The notes under the pieces: model-generated
The model's input: only the letters and a program-made list of their open reading frames with translations
Databases searched by the model: none
Told to the model about the DNA's origin: nothing
In this document: piece after piece, positions 43,919 to 52,700 of the stretch
Layout: each line of letters opens with the position of its first letter
Position numbering within the stretch: the stretch's first letter is position 1
Position numbers and translations under genes: made by a program
Assembly (NCBI GenBank): GCA_028716365.1
Contig: JAQUPZ010000015.1
Coordinates: 19,227-83,226, forward strand
DNA from: Kiritimatiellia bacterium
GTDB taxonomy: Bacteria; Verrucomicrobiota; Kiritimatiellia; UBA8416; YA12-FULL-48-11
Reading direction: 5' to 3'
Length of the DNA stretch: 64,000 nucleotides

Positions 43919-45001
43919 ATGATTACGGGTAGAATTCTGCTGGTGTTCGTATTGTTGACTGGTGTTGTAAAGGCAGCGGATGGTGAGGCTGTCGGTGACG
44001 ACCTTGATATCGGTACGATGATTCAGCCGGTACCTGTTAAGGCAAAGTTCTGTGATCCTGAATATGATATCTGGTGCGGCTCGATGGTGCGCTCGGACGA
44101 TGGAAAATGTCATCTGTATTATTCCCGCTGGCCCCGGAAGTTGGGACACCAGGCCTGGGTTACGCATTCGGAAGTTGCGCATGCCGTAGCTGATAATCCG
44201 TTTGGTCCTTACAAGCACGTTGATGTTGCGCTCCCTGCGCGTGGAAAGGATTTTTGGGATGGATTGTGCACACACAATCCAACGGTCATCAAGGCCAACG
44301 GCAAGTACTGTATTTATTACATGGGAAATACCGGTGATGGCCAGGCAACAAAAGGCCTCAACTGGGTACATCGCAACAACCAGCGTATCGGAGTTGCAGT
44401 TGCCATTACTCCGGATGGACCGTGGCAGAGGTTTGATAAACCGGTCATTGATGTAAGCGCTGATGCCGATGCGCCTGATGCGCTGATGACTTCAAATCCG
44501 TCGGTGACCCCGCAGCCGGGCGGAGGTTTCCTGATGGTGTACAAGGCTGTAGCCAAAAAAGGCAAGCCGCCTTTTTACGGTCCCGTCACGCATTTGACTG
44601 CTACGAGCGACAGCCCGACTGGTCCTTTCAAGAAAAATTACCATACGATTTTCGGCAAGGAAGGTGTGACATTTGCGGCAGAAGATCCATTTGTCTGGTA
44701 CGGGAAAGACCGGTACTGGGCGGTTGTAAAAGATAATGCCGGTCATTTCACAAATCGCGGCAAATCGCTTGCGCTGTTCGAGTCTAAGGACGGTCTCGAC
44801 TGGCAGCTTGCAAAACATCCATTTGTTTCAACAACTGAAATAACCTGGGCCGATGGAAGTAAACAGAAGATGGATGCACTTGAACGCCCGCAGGTGTGGC
44901 TTGAGAACGGAATTCCTGCTGTCCTTTTTTGTGCCGTTGGTGAGAAACGGGGACGGGATGGTTCTTTTAATATCCAGATTCCATTGAAGGCCGGCAAGTA
45001 A
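43919..45001 (+). CDS. Secreted GH43-like beta-propeller glycosidase
   Basis: A 360-residue protein with a signal peptide (ILLVFVLLTGVVKA, cleaved near residue 20). A five-bladed propeller of the GH43/GH62/GH32 kind is suggested by repeated blade motifs: IWCGSMVRSDDGKCHLYYSRW, HNPTVIKANGKYCIYYMGN, SNPSVTPQPGGGFLMVYKA and AEDPFVWYGKDRYWAVVKD. The Asp in each blade start and the AEDP motif are usual places for catalytic acids, though I cannot assign all three. It likely removes arabinose, xylose or galactose side groups. It is convergent with the GT2 gene, 15 bases apart. Confidence 0.8.
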   Translation: MITGRILLVFVLLTGVVKAADGEAVGDDLDIGTMIQPVPVKAKFCDPEYDIWCGSMVRSDDGKCHLYYSRWPRKLGHQAWVTHSEVAHAVADNPFGPYKHVDVALPARGKDFWDGLCTHNPTVIKANGKYCIYYMGNTGDGQATKGLNWVHRNNQRIGVAVAITPDGPWQRFDKPVIDVSADADAPDALMTSNPSVTPQPGGGFLMVYKAVAKKGKPPFYGPVTHLTATSDSPTGPFKKNYHTIFGKEGVTFAAEDPFVWYGKDRYWAVVKDNAGHFTNRGKSLALFESKDGLDWQLAKHPFVSTTEITWADGSKQKMDALERPQVWLENGIPAVLFCAVGEKRGRDGSFNIQIPLKAGK

Positions 45002-45016
45002 TTCGATTTTACGATA

Positions 45017-45745
45017 CTATTCGGCGGCAAGGACCTTTTTGATTGTCTTTAATTCACCAAACATTCTTTCGGCGGTACGTCCGATACGAATTCTTGTGTC
45101 CGGGTCGGATGTCCACTCGATCGGAAATTCGTGGATAACGTACCCGCGTTTCTCGGCACGCAGGATAATTTCTATGTCGAACATAAAGCCATCTGAACTG
45201 CATGCTCCATAAAGTTCCCTGGCGACAGAACCGCGATAGATCTTGAATCCGCATTGGGTATCGGTGAGAGAACTGCGGATCCCCATAATTCTCGGAATGA
45301 TGGTCCTGAAGGCAAGAGACAGGATTTGTCTGCGCAGACTTGTTTTGCGGCGGATGATACTCTGCGGAAGTCTTCGTGATGCATGTGCGATATCGCACGT
45401 TTTATTTTTAATAAGATTTATACCTGTGATGATTGAGGGCAGGGGAATGCAGAGGCCGCTGTCTGCGAACATTGCAAATTCGCCTTTGCTTTCTTTCATT
45501 CCGGTACGGATAGCATAACCTTTTCCACGGTTCTGTTCGTAACGGATCACATTACGTTCAACACCGGCCGGGATATCAACACTGCGGGCCACTCCGGCGG
45601 TATCATCCGAGCTTCCATCGTCAACAATAATGATCTCACCGCTGATGTTGTTTTCCTTGAGGAACTTTGCGGTTTCTCCGACATCTCTGTCTATTTTGTG
45701 AGCTTCATTCAGTGATGGAATAACAATTGAAAGGTCCATGATCAT
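45017..45745 (-). CDS. Glycosyltransferase family 2 (dolichol-phosphate-mannose-synthase-like)
   Basis: A 242-residue GT-A fold enzyme; ATG 45745 or 45739 (the latter gives the common start MDLSIVIPSLNE). Nucleotide-sugar motif IIIVDDGSSDDT near residue 40, NRGKGYAIRTGM near 73, FADSG near 93 and DTQCGFKIYRG near 160 are those of polyprenyl-phosphate glycosyltransferases. There is no transmembrane segment, so it is a soluble or peripheral enzyme. It probably loads a sugar on a lipid carrier for envelope glycan synthesis. It does not obviously belong to the catabolic genes around it. Confidence 0.88.
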   Translation of the reverse strand: MIMDLSIVIPSLNEAHKIDRDVGETAKFLKENNISGEIIIVDDGSSDDTAGVARSVDIPAGVERNVIRYEQNRGKGYAIRTGMKESKGEFAMFADSGLCIPLPSIITGINLIKNKTCDIAHASRRLPQSIIRRKTSLRRQILSLAFRTIIPRIMGIRSSLTDTQCGFKIYRGSVARELYGACSSDGFMFDIEIILRAEKRGYVIHEFPIEWTSDPDTRIRIGRTAERMFGELKTIKKVLAAE

Positions 45746-45828
45746 CTCTGTCTACCCAATCATATACGTCCTGTCAATTCATCATATTTCCAAAGGGGGA
45801 GTAAGTTATGTTTGTGGATAGAATAAGC

Positions 45829-45988
45829 AGGTGGCATTTCGCGGAGAAGCCGGCATGTGTCTTTTACGCCCCGGCATTGTTATGGGTTCTGCCGCGTATG
45901 CGTATACAGCGGCAGAACCCAAGCCTTGCCGGCATTGCAAAATCCACACACCATTTCTCCGTCCCTGGCGGGCACCGAAATGCCACCT
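45829..45988. repeat. 160-nt near-perfect palindrome, copy 2
   Basis: AGGTGGCATTTCG (45829-45841) is the exact complement of CGAAATGCCACCT (45976-45988). Inner pairing includes GGAGAA with TTCTCC and a central GGGTTCTGCCGC/GCGGCAGAACCC stem. Length and plan match copy 1 at 37733, and both outer arms contain GCATTT/AAATGC. A separate 7-bp hairpin (TTCCGCG/CGCGGAA, 45999-46016) follows, with an A-run after it. Apparent frames across this region mirror the palindrome and are not genes. It explains most of the 45746-46117 gap. Confidence 0.75.
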
Positions 45989-46117
45989 TCGGTTCCCATT
46001 CCGCGTGGACGCGGAAAAAAGAATAGGAAAATCGACCTACATTTATGAAGTGCATCCTCTCAAAAACCTTTGATGTTGCGTTTGTCACACTGCAGTGCCA
46101 GAATTCTTCCGCAAGTC

Positions 46118-47746
46118 ATGAGAAACAAGTATTTAACAAATTGTTCACAGACAGGTTTCCTGATGTTGTTTGTTCTTGTCGCAGTGAACTGGCTGACCTG
46201 CAGTATAATTGTGGCAGCAGGCTCCGAAAGTGGCGCGACAGAAGCAAAATTGTGGGACTTGGCGAAAAACGAGGCGCATCGTTTTTCAACCCTGTTTACT
46301 GCCCAAAATGTACGTGATCATCTTTCCTCGGAGGAAGGTATCAATACCGCAGTAGACTGGTGTAAGAAAACGGCAATCACCAAAGTCTATATCGAGACGT
46401 TTCGCGATGGGTATCAAGCTGAGCAAAAGACCCTCCAGCACGCGAAGGAACGCTTTACGGCGGAAGGTTTCCGAGTTTCAGGCTGTGTGACGACCACCCG
46501 GACAGGCAAATCGTCGACCGGCTGGAAAAACATCATTTCCTGTTACACGGACAAGGCAACGCAGGAAAAGCTGAAAGCCATATTTGAATTCACCGCCGGT
46601 TTGTTCGATGAAATCATGATTGATGACGTCTGGTTCACTGATTGTAAATGCCCGGAGTGTGACACTGCCCGTAAGGCCAAAACGGTAACTATTGGCGACA
46701 AAATTTATTCTGTTACAGGTGATAGCTGGGAGGATTATCGCTGTGAGTTGATGGTACGTCTTTCCCGTGATTACGTCCTGGGTGCGGCCAGGCAAGTAAA
46801 TCCCAGAGTGAAAATTATTATCAAATATCCGCAATGGTATGACAATTTTCACGAGCGCGGTTATGAGGTGTTGAGGGAAACGGCAGATTTCGACTGGACC
46901 TGGGTTGGTACGGAAACACGTGATTACAATGACAAGCGCTGGGGCGGTACCGTTCAATATGAAGCTTATTTCATCATGCGCTGGCTCGGTGGCATCGGTG
47001 GTGAGAAATGCAGCGGCGGCTGGTATGACTGGCTCGGTACAACGGAACGCACTTATGTCGAACAGGCGCGGCAAACTGTGCTGGCAGGCGCACGGGAATC
47101 AATGCTGTTTTGTTACGGTGGTTTACAGCGTGATACGGGGCCCAAAAATATTCTGGCGTTACGTGAAAATATTCCGGAGTTGTTTAGTACTGCCGGGGAA
47201 GTGAAACGACGCAGTATTATCGGCCTGGCGGCTTATAAACCGGCCAATAGCCATCCCGAAAAAGAGGGTCGTGTTTTCGATTTTATCGGTATGATGGGTT
47301 TGCCGCTTATGCCTTGTCATGAATTTCCTGAAAATGCACCGGCGGCGTTCTTCTCGGTTCACGCCCTTAAAGATTCCGGCCTGGCCGCAAAACTTTCGGC
47401 ATTCATTGCAGCGGGTAAGCCGGTTTTGATTACGGACGGTTTAGCAGAGCAGTTGAAAGAAAAAGTGAAATTGGATGCACCCAATGTACATGTACTGCCG
47501 GTAAAGGGTGTCCCTAAGTCATTGCTGATGTTGTCTGCAAATGAACTCAATGCAATTCGTACGCCTCTGTTGCAGCCGCTGCAAACGTCTTTCTCCGCGC
47601 CAAACAGGATGGGTTTATATCTTTTCAGCGATGGCAGTTACGTGGTAGAAAATTTCAACGATGAAGAAGTAAAAGTCGAACTGAACGGTAAACCGCTGAA
47701 TATAGCGGGACGTGGATGGATACAGCAATGGAAGGAAAACAAATAA
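46118..47746 (+). CDS. Secreted putative glycoside-hydrolase (TIM-barrel) protein
   Basis: From ATG 46118 the protein is 542 residues with a signal peptide (GFLMLFVLVAVNWLTCSIIV). In-frame starts at 46070 and 46073 are possible, and no start has a strong ribosome-binding site. The fold looks like a clan-A-type TIM barrel: AITKVYIETFRDGYQ, FDEIMIDDVWFTDC with two CxxC-type cysteine pairs (CKCPEC), VKIIIKYPQWYDNF, and FDWTWVGTETRDYND. The acidic residues in IMIDDVW and GTETRD are candidate catalytic acids. The C-terminal ~100 residues look like a beta-sandwich. I do not recognise a numbered GH family. Its stop overlaps the next start (TAATG), so the two are translationally coupled. Confidence 0.7.
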   Translation: MRNKYLTNCSQTGFLMLFVLVAVNWLTCSIIVAAGSESGATEAKLWDLAKNEAHRFSTLFTAQNVRDHLSSEEGINTAVDWCKKTAITKVYIETFRDGYQAEQKTLQHAKERFTAEGFRVSGCVTTTRTGKSSTGWKNIISCYTDKATQEKLKAIFEFTAGLFDEIMIDDVWFTDCKCPECDTARKAKTVTIGDKIYSVTGDSWEDYRCELMVRLSRDYVLGAARQVNPRVKIIIKYPQWYDNFHERGYEVLRETADFDWTWVGTETRDYNDKRWGGTVQYEAYFIMRWLGGIGGEKCSGGWYDWLGTTERTYVEQARQTVLAGARESMLFCYGGLQRDTGPKNILALRENIPELFSTAGEVKRRSIIGLAAYKPANSHPEKEGRVFDFIGMMGLPLMPCHEFPENAPAAFFSVHALKDSGLAAKLSAFIAAGKPVLITDGLAEQLKEKVKLDAPNVHVLPVKGVPKSLLMLSANELNAIRTPLLQPLQTSFSAPNRMGLYLFSDGSYVVENFNDEEVKVELNGKPLNIAGRGWIQQWKENK

Positions 47747-49626
47747 TGAGTATTCGCTTTAAACTGATTAACTGGCGTTCGAATTGTTTGATCGGTCTTG
47801 TCCTGTTATCGGGCCTGGTGTGTTGTGCCGCTGATAATGTCATTCTTCAAACCAATGTCATGGTACAGATGCGTGACGGGGTGAAGCTGGCAACGGATAT
47901 TTACCTGCCGGCAAAGGATGGTACGGCAGTTGAAGGTAAATACCCGGTTATTCTCACGCGAATGCCTTATAATAAAAATAATTCCAAAAGACACGGCGAG
48001 TATTTTGCTTCGCACGGTTATGTTTTCGTCGCGCAGGATACACGCGGACGTTATGCAAGCGAAGGCATATGGCACATGCTGATAGATGACGGGCCTGATG
48101 GCTTTGATTGTGCCGCGTGGATTGGAAAGCAACCCTGGTCGAATGGCAAGATCGGCATGATGGGCACATCGTATGTCGGGGGAACACAGCATGCGATGGC
48201 AATGGAGCGTCCACCTGAACTGGTGACTGTTATTCCCGTAGATGCCATGTCAAATATCGGCCATCAGTCTCTGCGCAATGCAGGTACATTCGAACTGCGT
48301 TTCTGGAACTGGATCATGCTCAATGCCGGTCGAGGCAGTCGTGCCTCACGCGATCCGGAAACGGCGACCATGCTCAAGGAGATGGCCACTAATCGTTTCC
48401 ATTACCTGGTGAATTTACCATTGCGGCGTGGAACCACGCCGTTGAAGTTTTCTCCGGAATATGAGGATTGGCTGGTCAACGCAATGGGACATGGCGTCAA
48501 TGATTCTTTCTGGGAACAGAACAACATTATTGAGCATGCCGATCGTTACAAGGACATTCCTGTTTATCTTGTTTGCGGCTGGTATGATTCCTGGGGTGGT
48601 AATGCGACAACCAATTTTGTCACGCTTACAAGAACCTTGAAAAGTCCTGTTTACCTTATTATGGGGCCATGGATACACGGACTACAGTCCAAGTCTTCTC
48701 ACGGTCAGGTAGATTTCGGCCCTGATGCCGCCATTGCTGATGAGCTTGCGTGGCGGCGTGAATGGTATGATCACTGGCTCAAGGGTATTGATAACAGTGT
48801 TGGTAAGGCCGCTCCTTTTGCAACCAGGGTGCGTCTCTTCATCATGGGTACCGGCGATGGCGGAAAAACCGAGAAAGGATTACTCAAGCATGGTGGTTAC
48901 TGGCGCGATGAACATGAATGGCCGCTTGCCCGTACACGTTATACAAACTTTTATTTTGGTCAGGGTGGCTCATTGTCGTCGAGTAAGGCCAGTACTGATA
49001 AAAGCGCCACCAGTTTTACCTTTGATCCTCGTCAACCGGTACCCACTATAGGCGGTAACATTTCCAGCGGTGACGGCATAATGCTTCAGGGTGGATGGGA
49101 TCAGCGGGGCGGCCCGCACATCTGGAACTGGACACTGCCAATGCCGCTTTCAGCACGAAACGATATTGTGGTTTTTCAAACAGAGCCGCTCACAGAGGAT
49201 ATCGAAGTTACAGGTGAGATCCAGATGAAGCTCTGGGCTTCATCGTCCGCCGTGGACACTGATTTTACGGCCAAACTGCTCGACGTTTATCCGGCAAGTC
49301 CAGACTGGCCCGGCGGTTTTGATCTCAATATCGGTGATGGTATCGTTCGTGCGCGTTTCCGTGATTCGGAAAAAGAGGAAAAACTGATGAAGCCTGGCAA
49401 AGTGTATCCTTTTACAATCAGACTTTACCCCACCTCAAATGTATTTAAGAAAGGGCATCGCATCCGTGTGGATATTTCCAGCAGTAACTTCCCGCGTTTC
49501 GATGTGAATCCGAATACCGGTGAACCATTGAATGATAACCGCCGGGTTGTCAGCGCCTTGAATACGATCTATCACGATACAAAGCATCCGTCACACATCA
49601 TACTGCCGGTGATCCCGAAGTTGTAG
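47746..49626 (+). CDS. Secreted CocE/NonD-type serine hydrolase (S15)
   Basis: A 626-residue protein; ATG 47746 overlaps the upstream stop by one base and has GGAAGG upstream. The signal peptide is residues 13-29. The alpha/beta-hydrolase domain has MVQMRDGVKLATDIYLPA, the nucleophile Ser142 in MGTSYVGG, the acid Asp in CGWYDSWGG and the His in GPWIHG. The C-terminal part is the jelly-roll PepX-C-like domain (VTGEIQMKLWASSSAVDTDF, HRIRVDISSSNFPRFDVNP). Family members are X-prolyl peptidases, cocaine esterase or glutaryl acylases. Here it is coupled to a putative glycosidase, so an ester or amide on a glycan is a plausible target. It is homologous to the C-terminal half of the fusion at 3038. 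Confidence 0.92.
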   Translation: MSIRFKLINWRSNCLIGLVLLSGLVCCAADNVILQTNVMVQMRDGVKLATDIYLPAKDGTAVEGKYPVILTRMPYNKNNSKRHGEYFASHGYVFVAQDTRGRYASEGIWHMLIDDGPDGFDCAAWIGKQPWSNGKIGMMGTSYVGGTQHAMAMERPPELVTVIPVDAMSNIGHQSLRNAGTFELRFWNWIMLNAGRGSRASRDPETATMLKEMATNRFHYLVNLPLRRGTTPLKFSPEYEDWLVNAMGHGVNDSFWEQNNIIEHADRYKDIPVYLVCGWYDSWGGNATTNFVTLTRTLKSPVYLIMGPWIHGLQSKSSHGQVDFGPDAAIADELAWRREWYDHWLKGIDNSVGKAAPFATRVRLFIMGTGDGGKTEKGLLKHGGYWRDEHEWPLARTRYTNFYFGQGGSLSSSKASTDKSATSFTFDPRQPVPTIGGNISSGDGIMLQGGWDQRGGPHIWNWTLPMPLSARNDIVVFQTEPLTEDIEVTGEIQMKLWASSSAVDTDFTAKLLDVYPASPDWPGGFDLNIGDGIVRARFRDSEKEEKLMKPGKVYPFTIRLYPTSNVFKKGHRIRVDISSSNFPRFDVNPNTGEPLNDNRRVVSALNTIYHDTKHPSHIILPVIPKL

Positions 49627-49714
49627 CCGCCCCGCTACCAGCCTGCCCCAAGCCCCGTTGGCTGGCAGGTGTCGGGGCGTTTTAAGATCACGGCGATGTA
49701 ACGCCGTGGCTACA
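49622..49714. repeat. 93-nt palindromic element with TGTAGCC/GGCTACA ends
   Basis: TGTAGCC (49622-49628) and GGCTACA (49708-49714) are perfect terminal inverted repeats, identical to the inner ends of the element at 19198-19360. It contains two internal hairpins, the terminator-like one (49628-49684) and CACGGCG/CGCCGTG (49689-49708). Confidence 0.55.
49628..49684 (+). terminator. Probable intrinsic terminator after the S15 hydrolase
   Basis: CGCCCCG (49628-49634) pairs with CGGGGCG (49673-49679), with CCAGCC/GGCTGG pairing further in, followed by TTTT. It starts right after the stop at 49626 and separates the convergent GH42-like gene. Confidence 0.55.
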
Positions 49715-49746
49715 GATAGTATATGACCAGGGTCTGTTGAAAGAAC

Positions 49747-52700
49747 TTATTCTTCCGTAACCACTTTCAAAGTTCTGGTTTCTTTCAGGCCTGAGGCGAT
49801 ATCTGTAGCTGTTATGTGCCACTTGCCCGGCTTGTCATTCAATGCAAAATCAATGGTGAATGATTCTACGGAATCTTTTATCAGGATGTTCCGGTCATAC
49901 CATGTTAACTCGTTGCCATCAGGATCACAGACTTTTATGCGCATGACTTGCGATCCTGCCGGTGTTTGAGACTTTCTCCCGACAGAACATTTTGCGGCCT
50001 GACCGCATATGGTTTTGCCTGGTACTTCCAGTAAAGGTTTTTGCGCCTTCTCAGGCAGAAGCGCATACAGTTTTGCAATACCCGGCGTCATTGTAGTGGC
50101 GAGTGTTTCTCCTTTGCCCAGATATGTGCCTGTCCGGATGTCGTATATATACGCTTCCCGGCTAAAAGAGATCGTGACAGGCCGGGCCTGCGGTGGCTGG
50201 ACTTTGCGGTTTGTGTATTCAATCGGTGCCGTGGGAAGCGCCTGTACAATACCGACATATTCCGCTGGACCATTTACAAACCGCGATACTTCCACGCATG
50301 GTGCGTCAGGTTCAACCTTGACTCGCGGCAGAATTCCCTGGTTTGCCAGTGTGTTACGGAAAATCCGGCGATATGATTCTCCTTCGACCCAGCCCGCAAA
50401 CTCAACACCGGATTTTCCTGCCTCCATCGGGTAACCATCCAGAGCGAAGTTCAATAACAATGAACGCCCCTTTCCCAAGGTGTTGAAAACCATGGCTGAT
50501 ACACCATTTTCAAAGGCTGATGCCTGACCAGTTCCGAGAGTTAGAGATCCATCACAAGTAACTTTTGCGATGCCGAGATTGGTAAATGAGCGGATTTCTT
50601 TTTTAAATTTGGATACCTGTTTAACACCAAAGAGATTATCCAGTTCACCTTTCGGATATGGTTTACTATGCCTGTCTGTGATCCCGGGACGGAGGTCTGC
50701 AATCACGTATCCACCGTTTTCAACAAACTGGCGTATGGAGGTTATTTCAGCATTACCAAGCGCCTGACAACCGGGAAGTATCAGCGCTTTGAATTCGGCA
50801 TTTTGCAATTTACCCGCCGCAACTTCTTCGTATGACAGCACCCGGCATTCCAATCCAATATCATGAAGAATTTTCACGGTGGCATTTAATTCCCTGTCCA
50901 TGTTCGGGAACCCCGGAGTACAAGTGGCCATGTGGACACTTGAGGCGGAATAGAGCAGGGCAATGCCATCATGCTGGCGTTGTGATGCCATGAGCAGTTT
51001 GCCGGTCCCAGATTTGATCTCGCGCACTTCTTCACAGGCGGCTTTGAAGAAAGGGTACAACGATGTGTCAAAAGACATGACTGAACCGGCAGAACCATAG
51101 CCGGCCCAGACCCAGAGGCTGTTCGATCCTTTGAATATAGCGCGCCAGGGGAACCAGCGCATGAACGGTTCGTTGCGATTGCCGGTATACCCCCCAAACC
51201 AGCCGGCGCCAAGAAGCGTACCTTCCTCGACAAAATCACGCCAGGCCAGCGAAAGAAAATCACGGTAGTAAATGTTATTGAGATTCATGGCATGGGAGAG
51301 CTTCCAGAAGTCTGCCGCCAGCCATGTTGAAACGTGTGAATCCGATCCTTCATAACCAACCCGCGCTCTGGGTACAACGGAACGGATGACGTCACGGCTG
51401 AATGAATGCATACCGGCCCACACACTTTCCATGTGGAGACGATGGTCAACCCAGGGGACAAAGTTTTCCGTTTTACGGCATTCTTCCAATGTGGATGGTT
51501 TGACCTCGTCCCATGTTTTGAATGAACTGCCCCATGAAGTGTTGAGAGCTTTCAGATCGCCATATTCTTTCTGTGCCCAGGTACGGAAATCTGCAATACA
51601 CGTATCGGAAAAACACAGGTCGTAACTGCCGCTGACGAAAAGGTTCTCATCCCCGAGTGTGAAATCCGCTGTCGAACAATTAAGTGCGGCCCTGGCTGTT
51701 TTTGTCAGATTCGAACGTACTTCCTCACGATATTTTGGATTCGTCAAACATGGCGAGCGGACAAGATCGTCGGATTTACGAGTTGGTTTCAGTTGATACC
51801 AGTCTGTTTTACTGTCGGTAAAGCGGGTTGCATAAGGCAGCCACCACTGGTTTGCATATGGTCCATAACCTGCCGAACTGCTTCCACCATAAAAAGCATC
51901 AATTCCATTTCGTGTAAATTCCATGGCAATCATTGGACCGATAAAATCGGTCGGATAGATGTCCCACATTACGAATTGCACATCACTGTGATCCGGGTAG
52001 CGGTTGTTGATGGGATAATCGATGAATTGGACATCAATAATATCATTACCCCTGATTAATTCAGCTTCCAGCCATTGAACCAGGGTCAGGGCTGGAGATG
52101 TTTGTACCGTGAATGCGGCAGTACCATTGACAACTTCGGCTTTACCCAGTGCTGGAATTCTTCCATGAAGGTCCATTACCCATAATCGCACAAACAATCC
52201 GGACACCGGGTTCTCGACGGTAACTTCACCTTTAACTGGTTCGCCGGAACCGAAGCTTTCCTGCGCAAGAGTCAATTTTGAAATTTTTATTTTGGAATCG
52301 ATTTCCAATCCCGTTGATCCGAATCCAAGTACTTTTTTATCGGCAATTACCCGGAGATCGGCGAAATATGATCCACGTGGAATTTTGCGAAGGCTGAAGT
52401 TTATCCGGTTGTCGCCCTGGGCCAGATTTATCTTCCGTGTTTCTTTATACCAGAGCTGATTCCGGCGATTTCTAACTTTCAGTTCCAAAGAGGCTTTCTT
52501 TACTGGTTTGGGAGTTTGAATCTGGAAATTAACTGTTAGTTCGGTTTTTTCGTCACGTACAATATTAATTTGTGACTCTACGGGACACATAATCCTGCAT
52601 TCCATTTCATGTTTTGCGCCCCATAGAATCAGTCGTATGGCAGTGGCGAGGTAATAGTCATAATCCAGTTGGCAATCCTGAATACGGCCGGTTGGGCCGG

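Noticed and set aside
45808..46073. Overlapping short frames in two phases
   Set aside because: They cross the 160-nt palindrome; the coding appearance comes from its GC-rich arms. No ribosome-binding site fits.
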